Shown here piece by piece: positions 43,804 through 53,500 of a stretch of 64,000 nt of DNA. The number at the start of each line of letters is the position of its first letter. Position 1 is the stretch's first letter. The translations under genes were made by a program, and so were the position numbers. The notes below the pieces were generated by a model. That model searched no databases, was not told the origin of the DNA, and saw only the letters and a program-made list of their open reading frames with translations. The DNA is from JAIBAJ01 sp965284645. GTDB lineage: Bacteria; Bacteroidota; Bacteroidia; JAIBAJ01. The stretch is from the NCBI GenBank assembly GCA_965284645.1, contig OZ260106.1, positions 4,278,001 to 4,342,000 on the forward strand, in the 5' to 3' direction.

Positions 43804-44007
43804 GCTGCCCTTCTGTCTGTCCGAAGTGTTGTCGTTGTTGAATATACACTAAATTGTCCACGTTGTTTGCGGTCTGGTCTGCGGTGCACGGGTGCGGTTG
43901 CTTGCACTCTCTTTTGCTTTTGCTGCGTTTGCCTGTGTGTGGTTGCAAAAGCAAATGTGAGTGCAAATGAGTGGGTTTTGTATGCACTGTCATTACGATT
44001 GCAGGTT

Positions 44008-45912
44008 TCAATGTCCGCTTACAATTTTATTTTCAAACTTCATCAAATTCAAACTTGTCAAAATTACTATAAGTGTTACTCCAACGTCTGCTGCAATAGC
44101 GAAAACCAAATTGCTGTAACCAATAAAGGCAAGCGTTATGAAAATGAGTTTAACTGCTATTGCTCCAATGGTGTTGAATTTTATTCTGCGTAAAGTTTTT
44201 TGACTTAACCGAATGAGAAACGGAATGAGTGAAAGTTTATCGTTCATTAATGCAATGTTTGCGGTTTCTATGGCGGTGTCGCTTCCTGCTGCTCCCATTG
44301 CTATGCCTACGGTGCTTTGTGCAAGGGCTGGTGCATCGTTTATGCCATCGCCTACCATTGCTACAAATTTATATTGCTGCAATAGTTCTTTGATTTTTTC
44401 GGCTTTGTTTTCGGGTAGCATATTGCCGAATATTTTTTTGATGCCTACTTGCTGTGCTACATAGTTTGCTGCTTTTTCGCTGTCGCCTGTAAGCATTACA
44501 GGTTCTATGTTCATAGCTTCTATTTCTTTTAACGCTGCTGCACTGTCGGGTTTTATTTCGTCCATCAATCCAATAATTCCTGCAACTCCATTGCCAAAAC
44601 TTACTACTACACTAGTTTTGCCTTGGGCTGAAAGTTGCTCTACAATTTTTAGTGCTTCATTGTCTATGGTTTGAGTTTCTTGTATAAAATCTAATTTGCC
44701 TACATAAATTGTTTCGTCCTCACACACCAAACATTTTGCAGTTGCCCCTTTGCCCATAATGCTTTTGAAACCTTCGGTTTTGTGTGGTTCAAAACCTTCC
44801 TTCTTGCTTGCATCAACTATGGCTTGTGCCAATGGGTGTTCGGAAAATATTTCTGCTCCTGCGGTGCAAGCCAATAGTTCTTCACGGCTTGTTCCGTTCA
44901 ATGGGAAAATATCCGACACGATTGGATTTCCAAAAGTGATGGTTCGTGTTTTGTCTAATGCAATTGCTTTTATTGATGCCAATGCTTCAATATATTTTCC
45001 ACCTTTAACTAATGCTCCTTTTACTGATGCGTTGCCTATGGCTGCATAAATTGCAACGGGTGTAGAGATGACTAATGCACAAGGACAAGCAATAACTAAA
45101 AGTGTAATTGCCTGTTGTAACCAATGGTTAAAATCTAATTGCATTGCAAATACGGGAATTACAAAAACTAAAATTGCCATTGCAATAATGGACGGTGTGT
45201 AATACTTTGAAAATTGCTGAATGAATTTTTGAGTTTCACTTTTGTTGCCTTGTGCTTCAAATGTTAGGCGAATGATTTTTGAGAAAGTTGTATCAACAGA
45301 AAGTTTGGTTGTTTCCATTTCTATGAAACCATTTTTGTTTAGCGTTCCTGCAAATAAATTATCGCCTATGCGTTTGTCTTTAGCAATTGGTTCGCCTGTG
45401 ATGGCAGCTTCATCAACCATTGTTTCGCCTGAAATAATTTTGCCGTCAAGCGGTATCATTTCACCTGCTTTGACTTGAATGATTGTGCCGACTGCAATTT
45501 TATCAATAGCCACATTTGCATTTTCAGTTTTTACAAAAGCGGTCTTGGGTGCTTTGCTTACTAATTCATCTAATGCAGATTTTGAATTTTCAATTCCTAT
45601 ATCTTCTAATCGTTCGCCTAAAACATAAAGCACTATTACAACTGCTGCTTCTGGATATTCGCCCAAATAAAATGCTCCGATAACGGCAATAGTCATTAGT
45701 AAATTGATGCTGCTGAATTTGAGTTTGATGATTGCTTTTACTCCGTTCCATAAAACATTGTAGCCAATTCCTAAAATAAAAATGGCGAAAAAAAAAGGTG
45801 CATAAGGCATTGGTATGTGTATGCCGATGATAGAAAGAATTTCTAACGCAACTACTATTGTGATTGCTGAAAGAAGAAAAAGGAATTTTTTATCGTTGAT
45901 TGGTAACTTCAT
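44008..45912 (-). CDS. Heavy-metal translocating P1B-type ATPase with altered DKTGT motif (cassette)
   Basis: A 634-residue metal pump without an N-terminal metal-binding domain. It has the actuator TGEP (residues 172-175), membrane CPC (276-278), which with its neighbours suggests Zn/Cd/Pb transport, and the hinge MVGDGINDAPALAQ. The phosphorylation motif reads DKTRT at 320-324 in place of the almost invariant DKTGT, from a CGA codon at 44944-44946. The Asp is intact, but the Gly to Arg change next to it may impair the enzyme. Last gene of the efflux operon. Confidence 0.88.
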   Translation of the reverse strand: MKLPINDKKFLFLLSAITIVVALEILSIIGIHIPMPYAPFFFAIFILGIGYNVLWNGVKAIIKLKFSSINLLMTIAVIGAFYLGEYPEAAVVIVLYVLGERLEDIGIENSKSALDELVSKAPKTAFVKTENANVAIDKIAVGTIIQVKAGEMIPLDGKIISGETMVDEAAITGEPIAKDKRIGDNLFAGTLNKNGFIEMETTKLSVDTTFSKIIRLTFEAQGNKSETQKFIQQFSKYYTPSIIAMAILVFVIPVFAMQLDFNHWLQQAITLLVIACPCALVISTPVAIYAAIGNASVKGALVKGGKYIEALASIKAIALDKTRTITFGNPIVSDIFPLNGTSREELLACTAGAEIFSEHPLAQAIVDASKKEGFEPHKTEGFKSIMGKGATAKCLVCEDETIYVGKLDFIQETQTIDNEALKIVEQLSAQGKTSVVVSFGNGVAGIIGLMDEIKPDSAAALKEIEAMNIEPVMLTGDSEKAANYVAQQVGIKKIFGNMLPENKAEKIKELLQQYKFVAMVGDGINDAPALAQSTVGIAMGAAGSDTAIETANIALMNDKLSLIPFLIRLSQKTLRRIKFNTIGAIAVKLIFITLAFIGYSNLVFAIAADVGVTLIVILTSLNLMKFENKIVSGH

Positions 45913-45935
45913 TGTATGATTATTTTAAAATTTAA

Positions 45936-47210
45936 TTAATGTTCGTGTGCTTCACCTTTGTTGTTCATTTTAGCCAAAATAAAAAATGCACCGTTCACAA
46001 CAACTTTACTGTTTGCTGGAATATCTTTTAGCAAAGTAATTTCGCTGTAACCCACATCGGTAGTGCCTTTTCGGATGGGGATTTTTTCAAAGGTTGTTCC
46101 TTCTTCGTTGTGTTCGGGTTCTTCTTTTTCGCTGTGCTCGTGTCCGTGTTCATCGTGTTTGTGTTCGGCTGTTTCGGTTTCACTGTGGTGTTCTTCTTCG
46201 CTGTGAGCATCGGTTACAATAAAAATATAGTCCTGCCCTTCATGGTTCACTATGGCGTTAGTAGGCACTGCATCAACTGTGGCGTTTTCCAGACTTACCA
46301 ATGCAGTAATGCTCATTCCGTCAATCAATCCTTGCTTGTTTCCTTTTACCATGGCGTGAACCGAAATGGCTTTGGTGTTTTGCTCAAATGTGTTGCTAAT
46401 GGCGTAAACATCGGCATCGTATTCTTTGCCGGGATTATTGGTTAGTGTAAAATGTATGGTTTGCCCAACTTTAAGTTTTTGTAAATCTTTTTCATACACA
46501 TACAAATCCAGATGCAGTTGGCTGTTATCAACTATTTCGGCAATTGGATTGTTGGCATCAACATAACTGCCAATGTTTACCAATACGTTACTTATTGTGC
46601 CGTTTATAGGACTTGAAATATTTACAACGGATTGAATGTTTTCGCTTGTGAGTGAATTAGTATTTATTCCTATCAATTCTAACTGTTTTTGCAAACTTGC
46701 TTTTCGAGCCTTTAATGTTTTCAGTTCTGCATCGGCTGACTGCAAATTTTTCAATGCTCCTGCGTTGCCTTGTTGCAATTCTTTTTGTCGGGCAAATTCC
46801 AATTGTGCCAAGTCTGCTTTTGATGAAATGCTTAAAAATTCTTCCTGCATTGTGATGAAAGAATTGTTTGAAATGGTGGCAATGGTTTGTCCTTTACTTA
46901 CCGAATTACCTGTTTGCACCAAAATAGATTTAATCACTCCCCCCAATGATGCTGTTGCATTTGCACGGTTTTGATTAGGAACTTTTAAAATTCCATTGGC
47001 TTTGAGTGAAGCGGTTAATTGTTTTTTTTCTATGCTTCCCAATTCAATTTTTATGGACTTCATTTGCTCGGCTGTAAGCATTGCCGTGTTGGTGTTTTCG
47101 TGTTCATCGTGATGCTCGGTTTCTTCCCCTTGCGTTTCCGTTTTATTGCTGTTGCAGGATGCAAATACTATTGATGTTGCAATGGCTGCTATAAATATTA
47201 TATTTTTCAT
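45936..47210 (-). CDS. RND efflux periplasmic adaptor (CzcB-like, His-rich) (cassette)
   Basis: A 424-residue membrane-fusion protein. A lipoprotein signal (FIAAIATSIVFASC) is followed by a His-rich metal-binding patch (ETEHHDEHENTNTA). Barrel-sandwich and coiled-coil parts follow (LGGVIKSILVQTGNSVSKGQTIATISNN, then SSPINGTISNVLVNIGSYV). A second His/Glu-rich stretch at about 340-380 (HSEEEHHSETETAEHKHDEH...) is typical of divalent metal systems. It links the inner-membrane pump to the outer-membrane channel. 66 bases downstream of the pump gene. Confidence 0.9.
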   Translation of the reverse strand: MKNIIFIAAIATSIVFASCNSNKTETQGEETEHHDEHENTNTAMLTAEQMKSIKIELGSIEKKQLTASLKANGILKVPNQNRANATASLGGVIKSILVQTGNSVSKGQTIATISNNSFITMQEEFLSISSKADLAQLEFARQKELQQGNAGALKNLQSADAELKTLKARKASLQKQLELIGINTNSLTSENIQSVVNISSPINGTISNVLVNIGSYVDANNPIAEIVDNSQLHLDLYVYEKDLQKLKVGQTIHFTLTNNPGKEYDADVYAISNTFEQNTKAISVHAMVKGNKQGLIDGMSITALVSLENATVDAVPTNAIVNHEGQDYIFIVTDAHSEEEHHSETETAEHKHDEHGHEHSEKEEPEHNEEGTTFEKIPIRKGTTDVGYSEITLLKDIPANSKVVVNGAFFILAKMNNKGEAHEH

Positions 47211-47275
47211 TTCTGTGAAATTTTATTTTTTAATTGGTTTATTTTTTCTTGATGGTATTAAAGAGAACGCTTCGC

Positions 47276-50200
47276 TTAGTTGTTAGTTAAGAAATTGATA
47301 TTGATAATGGACTGATTGATTTGATTAACCGATTGCAGATAATTTAACTGCACATCGGTAGCGGTTTGCAAGGCTTGTAAGTATTCAATATAACCAATGT
47401 CGCCACTTTTGAAACCCACTTTTGCTGTGCTGATAATTATTTCGGCATTTGGCAAAGCGGTGGATTTGTAATAATTGTATTGCGACAAATTTTGGTTGTA
47501 TTGCTGAAACGCATTTTGCAATTGGTTTTGTAAAATTAGTTTCCCGTTGTCGGCTTCTTTTTGCAATGCTTGCTGTTTGTAGTCAAGCGATTTTATTTTT
47601 GAAGCATTGCTGAAAAACGTAATCGGAATACTTAAACCCACATTAAAACCCTGAAAGCGTTTGCTGCCGTCAAAATTTACATCTACTCCGTTAATGCTTT
47701 GCACTCCGATTAACGACTGGTTGAAATAACCCACATTAAAATCAGGCAATGTAGATGCGGTTTCTAACTTTTTGTTTTGTTCGGCAATTACTGCTTGTTG
47801 ATACAATACTTTAAGTGATGGATTATTGGCAATAAGCGTAGTGTCAAACGAACTGCTTAAAACAAGCGGTTGCCAATTTTCATTTACTATTATTGTAAAA
47901 TCTTCGCTTGTATTCATCAGCGTTTTCAACGAATTGTAAGCCGTTGCAAAATCTGTTTCGTTTTGTTTAAGCAACTGCGAAAGTTGTCCCCGCTTGGTTT
48001 CGGCTGTGGTTTTCTCCAACAAATTAGTTTCGCCTGTTTTGTATCGTAACGCTGCCGCACTTACAAAATCGTTATACAAACTGTCTAAAGATTGTAGTTG
48101 CCTTTTAGTAGTTTGCAAATACTGCAACTGATAAAACCAGTAATTTACCTGTGCTTTTATTTCGCTGGCGGTGGCTTGCTGTTGCAACTCACTACTTTGC
48201 AGTTCGGCTTTATACAAACTTGATTTTGCAGTGAAATAGGTCGGGAACGGAATACTTTGCGAAACCTGAAATGACTTGTCCTGATTGATGCTATTGTATT
48301 GCCCAAACTGGAAATTGACATTGGTTTTTGGCAATTCAAACACCGATTTTTTCAAAGTAGTTGACGATTGCACATTGAGTTGTTGCGATTGAATTTCTAA
48401 ATTATTTTTCAATGCGGTGCTTATTGCATCCTCAACGGAAATGGTTTTTGTAGTTGACGTTTGAGCATTGGCAGCATTGAAAGAAAATAAAGCAAAAACT
48501 AAAATTGCTGTTGCGGAAATTATTCTTTTTGACTTCCCGATTTTAGAAAACATCGCATACAACAAAGGCAAAACAAATAGTGTTAAAAAAGTTGCTGTAA
48601 GCAAACCACCTATTACAACAGTTGCCAAAGGCTTTTGCACTTCTGCTCCTGCACCGTGCGAAAGTGCCATTGGTAAAAATCCCAAAGAAGCAACAGTAGC
48701 GGTCATCAGCACGGGTCGCAAACGGATTTTGGTTCCTTCTTTGATACGGTCTAAGATGTCCGTCATTCCGTCTTTCTCCAATTGGTTGAATGTTCCAATT
48801 AACACAATGCCGTTTAATACAGCAACACCGAACAAAGCAATAAAGCCAATGCCTGCCGAAATACTGAAGGGCATATCACGAATCAGCAAAGCAAATACAC
48901 CACCAATGGCACTCATGGGGATTGCGGTATAAATTAAGGCTGCTTGTTTTACTGAACTGAATGTGAAATAGAGCAACATAAAAATGAGTGCTAAAGCCAC
49001 AGGTAAAGCAATCATCAGGCGTTTGCTTGCCGCCTGTAGATTTTCAAAAGTTCCTCCGTATGTGTAGTAATATCCTTCGGGCAATTTCACCTTTTCATTC
49101 AATTGTTTTTGAATATCCTCTACAACACTTTCTACATCTCTGCCTTTAATGTTAAACCCTACAACAATTCTACGCTTACCATCCTCACGGCTTATTTGTG
49201 CTGGTCCCAATTCCATTTTTATTTCTGCCACTTGTGAAAGTGGAATTTGAGTTCCGTTAGAAGTTGGGATATATAAATGACTTACATCGTCAATGTTGTT
49301 GCGGTGGGTGCTGTCGAGCCTAACCACCAATTCAAATTTGCGTTCGTTTTCATAAACTACACCTGCTCCGCCTCCTGCGAAGGCTGTGCTTACAATGTGG
49401 TTAATGTCCTCAATGTTCAAACCATAGTTGGCAATTTGCGAACGGTTGTATTTGATTACGATTTGTGGAAGTCCTGCCACTCGTTCAACACTTGGTTCGG
49501 TTGCACCATCCACACTTTGCACAACAGCGTTTACCTTATTGGCATAAGACAAAAGGGTGTCCATATTTTCACCAAAAATTTTAACGGCTACATCTTGGCG
49601 AATGCCTGTCATTAGTTCATTGAACCGCATTTGAATGGGTTGGTTTTTTTCAAAAAATACTCCAGGAATTGTGTTTAGTTTTTCTTCAAACTCTTCTGCC
49701 AATTTATCATAAGAAATATCCCGTTTCCATTCGCTTTGCGGTTTTAGAATTATCATCATATCCGTGGCTTCGGGTGGCATAGGGTCGGTGGGCACTTCGG
49801 CTGCTCCTGTTTTTCCTACTACCATTTTCACCTCGTCATATTCTTTGATTAGTCTTGATGCTTGCATTGAGGTTTCCAAACTTTGTGAAAGTGATGTGCC
49901 TTGCGGCAAAATGCAGTGAAAAGCAAAATCGCCTTCCTGTAAGGTTGGGATAAACTCGCCACCCATTCTTGAAAACAGAAATACGGAAACCACAAACACC
50001 GCAACGGTTACACCTACAATTACTTTTTTGAAACGGATGGCTTTTTCTAATAGTGGTGCATAAATACGTTGAAAGAAATTCATCATTCTGTCACTTAGTG
50101 TTTCTTTGTGCGAAATGTTTTTGGGTAAAAACGCTGCACACATCATTGGAATGTAGGTAAGCGATAAAATCAATGCTCCTAATATTGCAAAACCAACGGT

Positions 50201-51667
50201 TTGAGCCATCGGGCGGAACATTTTACCCTCAATACCAATCAGGCTAAGAATAGGAATGTAAACAATGAGAATAATGATTTCGCCAAACGCTGCACTGCTT
50301 CGGATTTTAGACGCAGACTGAAAAACTTCTTCATCCATTTCCTGCTGAGTTAGTCTGCCGATAGTTTTTCTCAAACCCAAATGGTGCAAGGTGGCTTCTA
50401 CAATAATTACAGCCCCGTCCACAATTAAACCAAAGTCAATTGCTCCCAAACTCATAAGGTTTGCACTTACGCCAAATACATTCATTAAACCCAATGCAAA
50501 AAGCATTGATAATGGAATGGCAGAAGCTACAATTAGCCCTGCACGAAGATTTCCAAGAAACAGAACTAAAACGAAGATTACTATTAATGCTCCTTCGATT
50601 AAGTTTTTCTCGACTGTGCTGATGGCTCGATTTACTAAATCTGTTCTGTCTAAGTATGGTTCTATTACTACATCTTTGGGCAATGATTTTTGAATGGTTG
50701 CCATTTTATCTTTGATACGGCTTACCACATCTGCACTGTTTGCACCTTTCAGCATCATTACTACTCCACCTACGGCATCTACTTCACCGTTGTAAGTCAT
50801 AGCACCGTAACGCACGGCACTACCTAAATGCACTTCGGCAACATCCTTAATGAGAATGGGAATACCGTTTGCGTTTGTTTTTACAACTATGTTTTTGATG
50901 TCGTCAAACGAACCAATCAAACCAACTCCGCGAATAAAATAGGCGTTTGGTTTTTTATCAATGTATGCTCCGCCTGTATTTTCATTGTTCTTTTCTAAAG
51001 CAGTAAAAATTTCGGGAATGGTTATTCCCATAGCAATAAGTCGGTCGGGATTTACGGCAACCTCATATTGTTTGAGTTGTCCGCCAAAACTGTTTACCTC
51101 CGCAATTCCGGGTGTGCCATAAAGTTGACGGGCAACAATCCAGTCCTGCATTGTCCGCAAATCCATAGCGGTGTATTTGCTTTCGCTTCCCTTTTTTGGG
51201 TGAATGATGTATTGATACACTTCGCCCAACCCAGTGCTTACAGGTGCTAATTCAGGTGTGCCTACACCTTTTGGGATTTTACTTTCGGCTTCCTTTAGTC
51301 GTTCGTTAATCAGTTGTCGGGCAAAGTAGATATCCACTTTGTCGTCAAACACAACGGTAATTACCGAAAGTCCGAAACGGGAAATGCTACGCAATTCCTC
51401 CAAATCGGGGAGATTGGCAATGCTTTGTTCTATTGGGTAAGTTACCAACTGTTCAACCTCTTGTCCTGCAAGGGTAGGGCAAACCGTAATGATTTGCACT
51501 TGATTATTGGTGATGTCGGGAACTGCGTCAATAGGCAGTTTGCTTGCACTCCACACTCCCCAAACAATGAGTGCAAGTGTCATCAATGCGATGATGAATT
51601 TATTTTTTATGCTGAATGCAATTATTTTGTCTAACATTTTTTTAATCAGTTTAATGAATGAATACAT
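47276..51667 (-). CDS. CusA/CzcA-type heavy-metal RND pump fused to an outer-membrane factor (cassette)
   Basis: A 1463-residue fusion. Residues 1 to about 1045 form a CzcA/CusA pump with two sets of membrane helices, conserved DFGLIVDGAVIIVEA (heavy-metal-efflux Asp/Glu helix), ASAIPLSMLFALGLM, and GVAVLNGIVLIGTFNQL. After a signal-like segment (ISATAILVFALFSFNAANAQ, about 1056-1075) the last 390 residues are a TolC/CzcC-type outer-membrane efflux domain (SVEDAISTALKNNLEIQSQQ). The signal-like link suggests a processed or membrane-spanning junction; such fusions are known in Bacteroidota. Two of the three CBA components are thus in one gene. Confidence 0.92.
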   Translation of the reverse strand: MYSFIKLIKKMLDKIIAFSIKNKFIIALMTLALIVWGVWSASKLPIDAVPDITNNQVQIITVCPTLAGQEVEQLVTYPIEQSIANLPDLEELRSISRFGLSVITVVFDDKVDIYFARQLINERLKEAESKIPKGVGTPELAPVSTGLGEVYQYIIHPKKGSESKYTAMDLRTMQDWIVARQLYGTPGIAEVNSFGGQLKQYEVAVNPDRLIAMGITIPEIFTALEKNNENTGGAYIDKKPNAYFIRGVGLIGSFDDIKNIVVKTNANGIPILIKDVAEVHLGSAVRYGAMTYNGEVDAVGGVVMMLKGANSADVVSRIKDKMATIQKSLPKDVVIEPYLDRTDLVNRAISTVEKNLIEGALIVIFVLVLFLGNLRAGLIVASAIPLSMLFALGLMNVFGVSANLMSLGAIDFGLIVDGAVIIVEATLHHLGLRKTIGRLTQQEMDEEVFQSASKIRSSAAFGEIIILIVYIPILSLIGIEGKMFRPMAQTVGFAILGALILSLTYIPMMCAAFLPKNISHKETLSDRMMNFFQRIYAPLLEKAIRFKKVIVGVTVAVFVVSVFLFSRMGGEFIPTLQEGDFAFHCILPQGTSLSQSLETSMQASRLIKEYDEVKMVVGKTGAAEVPTDPMPPEATDMMIILKPQSEWKRDISYDKLAEEFEEKLNTIPGVFFEKNQPIQMRFNELMTGIRQDVAVKIFGENMDTLLSYANKVNAVVQSVDGATEPSVERVAGLPQIVIKYNRSQIANYGLNIEDINHIVSTAFAGGGAGVVYENERKFELVVRLDSTHRNNIDDVSHLYIPTSNGTQIPLSQVAEIKMELGPAQISREDGKRRIVVGFNIKGRDVESVVEDIQKQLNEKVKLPEGYYYTYGGTFENLQAASKRLMIALPVALALIFMLLYFTFSSVKQAALIYTAIPMSAIGGVFALLIRDMPFSISAGIGFIALFGVAVLNGIVLIGTFNQLEKDGMTDILDRIKEGTKIRLRPVLMTATVASLGFLPMALSHGAGAEVQKPLATVVIGGLLTATFLTLFVLPLLYAMFSKIGKSKRIISATAILVFALFSFNAANAQTSTTKTISVEDAISTALKNNLEIQSQQLNVQSSTTLKKSVFELPKTNVNFQFGQYNSINQDKSFQVSQSIPFPTYFTAKSSLYKAELQSSELQQQATASEIKAQVNYWFYQLQYLQTTKRQLQSLDSLYNDFVSAAALRYKTGETNLLEKTTAETKRGQLSQLLKQNETDFATAYNSLKTLMNTSEDFTIIVNENWQPLVLSSSFDTTLIANNPSLKVLYQQAVIAEQNKKLETASTLPDFNVGYFNQSLIGVQSINGVDVNFDGSKRFQGFNVGLSIPITFFSNASKIKSLDYKQQALQKEADNGKLILQNQLQNAFQQYNQNLSQYNYYKSTALPNAEIIISTAKVGFKSGDIGYIEYLQALQTATDVQLNYLQSVNQINQSIININFLTNN

Positions 51668-51738
51668 GATTACTTGCGGTGCGTTAGCACCGTAAGTAGG
51701 GTTGTTTTGTTCTGCGTTAGCAGAACATCATAAATTCA

Positions 51739-52062
51739 TTAACTGATTTTTGGCGGTTGCCAAATAGACAAATACACCACTGAAATAAATGAGGGGTTGT
51801 AAATCGGGAATTTGTCTAACGAAACGGGAACGTGAAGGGCTAAACTGCAATTAGTAAACGAACTACTAAAAGTCTGTCCGCAGCAAGCACACATACAAAA
51901 AGGTGAGCAATGTTCGGTGTCGCTGTCGTGGTCTGAGTGGTCTGTTGTTGCGAAAGTGGATTGGTCGGCACTCTGATATTTACAGTCCTCCTTGTCGCTG
52001 CAAGGCATAACTGCCAAAGCCAACAAGTAGAAACTGAATATGAGTGTCAAAACTTTTTTCAC
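51739..52062 (-). CDS. Small Cys/His-rich secreted protein, first gene of the metal operon (cassette)
   Basis: A 107-residue protein of the DUF6660 type: signal peptide (VLTLIFSFYLLALAVMPC), then a His/Asp-rich stretch (DHSDHDSDTEHCSPFCMCACCGQ) rich in candidate metal ligands, and a C-terminal YLSIWQPPKIS. It precedes the efflux pump genes in the same direction and likely binds or senses metal in the periplasm; that is inference. The bases 52,063-52,287 hold no supported gene. Confidence 0.75.
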   Translation of the reverse strand: MKKVLTLIFSFYLLALAVMPCSDKEDCKYQSADQSTFATTDHSDHDSDTEHCSPFCMCACCGQTFSSSFTNCSLALHVPVSLDKFPIYNPSFISVVYLSIWQPPKIS

Positions 52063-52287
52063 GGGGCAAATGTAAGTAAAAAATTTGTCTGTTTAGCACA
52101 AAACTGTCGGGTGGCACTGGTGCGTTTGGGCAAAATAAAATGTGCTGCAAAAGTGGGTCGGCTTATGGGTGGCTTTGCAGCTCTTTTTATTTTGCGAAGG
52201 GATAGCCAAACGGCTTTGCCGAAAATTGTACTTTCGGTCGGGTTTTGTCTGGCGGTTGATAGTTGCACGGTCGGGTTTTAGGGTTGC

Positions 52288-52420
52288 TGATAACGTTTTG
52301 GGGGCAGGGGCAGTAAGCGAATTTACAGATAAAACTTTATTTAAAGAGCGGCTCTAAGTTTTTCACCAAAAGCCTTATTCGAAGTGCAAAAGCGCTTATT
52401 GACCTTGCCCACTGTTATAG
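52288..52420 (-). repeat. attC site 17, attC of HNH cassette copy A
   Basis: Major type: CTGATAACGTTTTGGGGGCAG ... TTGCCCACTGTTATAGCC (G at 52414). Identical in interior to site 22, the attC of the second copy. Confidence 0.9.
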
Positions 52421-52693
52421 CCAGTGCTTGTTGCCTACAGATATGATATTAAATCCAAGGTTTGTCAGGTAGTCTTGTGCCATATATGTTTGGAAGTTGT
52501 TCGGATTCGGGTCAAGCTCTTCACCATTAGCATAAATATTTGCCCAGGAAATTAGAAGTTTGCATGGAAATATTTCGCTTTCGTATTGAACTGCCCATTG
52601 TCGTGGTGTTCTCCCTGGAGGAACTCCTTCTCTGTGAATCTTTAGCATAGCTTGGAAAATATGTTCACGCTTTATGTTATTGGGTATTGGCAT
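52415..52693 (-). CDS. Hypothetical protein of HNH cassette, copy A
   Basis: A 92-residue protein (NNIKREHIFQAMLKIHREGVPPGRTPRQWAVQYESEIFPCKLLISWANIYANGEELDPNPNNFQTYMAQDYL...). It resembles small proteins with a conserved helix and a PPGRT loop found next to HNH nucleases. It starts three bases after the HNH gene stop. Identical to the copy at 57541. Function unknown. Confidence 0.72.
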   Translation of the reverse strand: MPIPNNIKREHIFQAMLKIHREGVPPGRTPRQWAVQYESEIFPCKLLISWANIYANGEELDPNPNNFQTYMAQDYLTNLGFNIISVGNKHWL

Positions 52694-52696
52694 AAT

Positions 52697-53215
52697 TTAT
52701 AATTGTCTATTTAGTCTGTTCTCCCAAATTCTTTTCATCACTTCTCCCATTTGTAGAAATTCTTGTTCGGTAAATGTGTCTGTCTTTGCATTGTTGCACC
52801 AATAACAAGCGAGAACTAAGTTTTGAATATTTGAATATGGTAGGTTTGCTTGTTTTCTATCAATTTCTAAAGATTTACCTCTTTGAGGAAAACGCTTATT
52901 AATATGTCCAGGTTGGTTATGCAGTTCTTCTAGAAAATTTTCTGGTAATGAGCAATAATAACAAACTTTGGATGTTGTCTCCCACCACTGAAAAAAATTG
53001 TATAATTGTTCGTTATTAAAACTAATATTCTTACCATCTTCTGTCATTTGCTTGAGTTTATTTGTCAAGAAAGACTTGTAGTTCTGAATTTTATTATAGC
53101 GGTCAGATTTATACCAAAGTTTAATGGAGTTTTCCAAATTCGGGAACTGTTGCTTTAGCAGGTTAATACCAACCTTATCAAATATTTTTTTCTTATAAAA
53201 TTCTTCTTCAGTCAT
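52697..53215 (-). CDS. HNH endonuclease-like protein, copy A (cassette)
   Basis: A 172-residue protein with CYYCSLP (zinc Cys pair), RGKSLEIDRKQ (the LEID-R segment in place of the usual H-H) and LVLACYWCNNAKTDTFT (second Cys pair plus N-x4 of the HNH third helix). Family members cut DNA and occur in phage and defence islands. Gene pair lies on one 953-bp cassette (52294-53246), repeated exactly at 57420-58372. Confidence 0.82.
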   Translation of the reverse strand: MTEEEFYKKKIFDKVGINLLKQQFPNLENSIKLWYKSDRYNKIQNYKSFLTNKLKQMTEDGKNISFNNEQLYNFFQWWETTSKVCYYCSLPENFLEELHNQPGHINKRFPQRGKSLEIDRKQANLPYSNIQNLVLACYWCNNAKTDTFTEQEFLQMGEVMKRIWENRLNRQL

Positions 53216-53240
53216 TGGTGCTGTGTTCTTTCAGCATTGG

Positions 53241-53374
53241 CTATAACGTTTTGGGGGCAGAGGCAGTAAGCGAATTTACAGATAAAAGTTTATTTAAAGA
53301 GCGGAAGCGAAGTTTTTCACCAAAAGCCTTATTCGAAGTGCAAAAGCGCTTATTGACTTTGCCCACTGTTATGG
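53241..53374 (-). repeat. attC site 18
   Basis: Major type: CTATAACGTTTTGGGGGCAG ... TTTGCCCACTGTTATGGGC (G at 53368). Confidence 0.9.
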
Positions 53375-53500
53375 GCTGGGGTTTTCATTTGTCTAAGTGT
53401 TGGCGGTTGTTGTGTTGGTGACTATACTCTGAAAGCCCAAAAGGGAAATTTCTCGTGGTCCCCCGAGGAACATCTTTTACTCTATTGTCCCAAGGGATTT

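Noticed and set aside
52059..52268. A 69-residue minus-strand ORF upstream of the metal operon
   Set aside because: Composition is unlike the neighbouring genes, and no signal or motif is seen; it is more likely leader DNA of the cassette.
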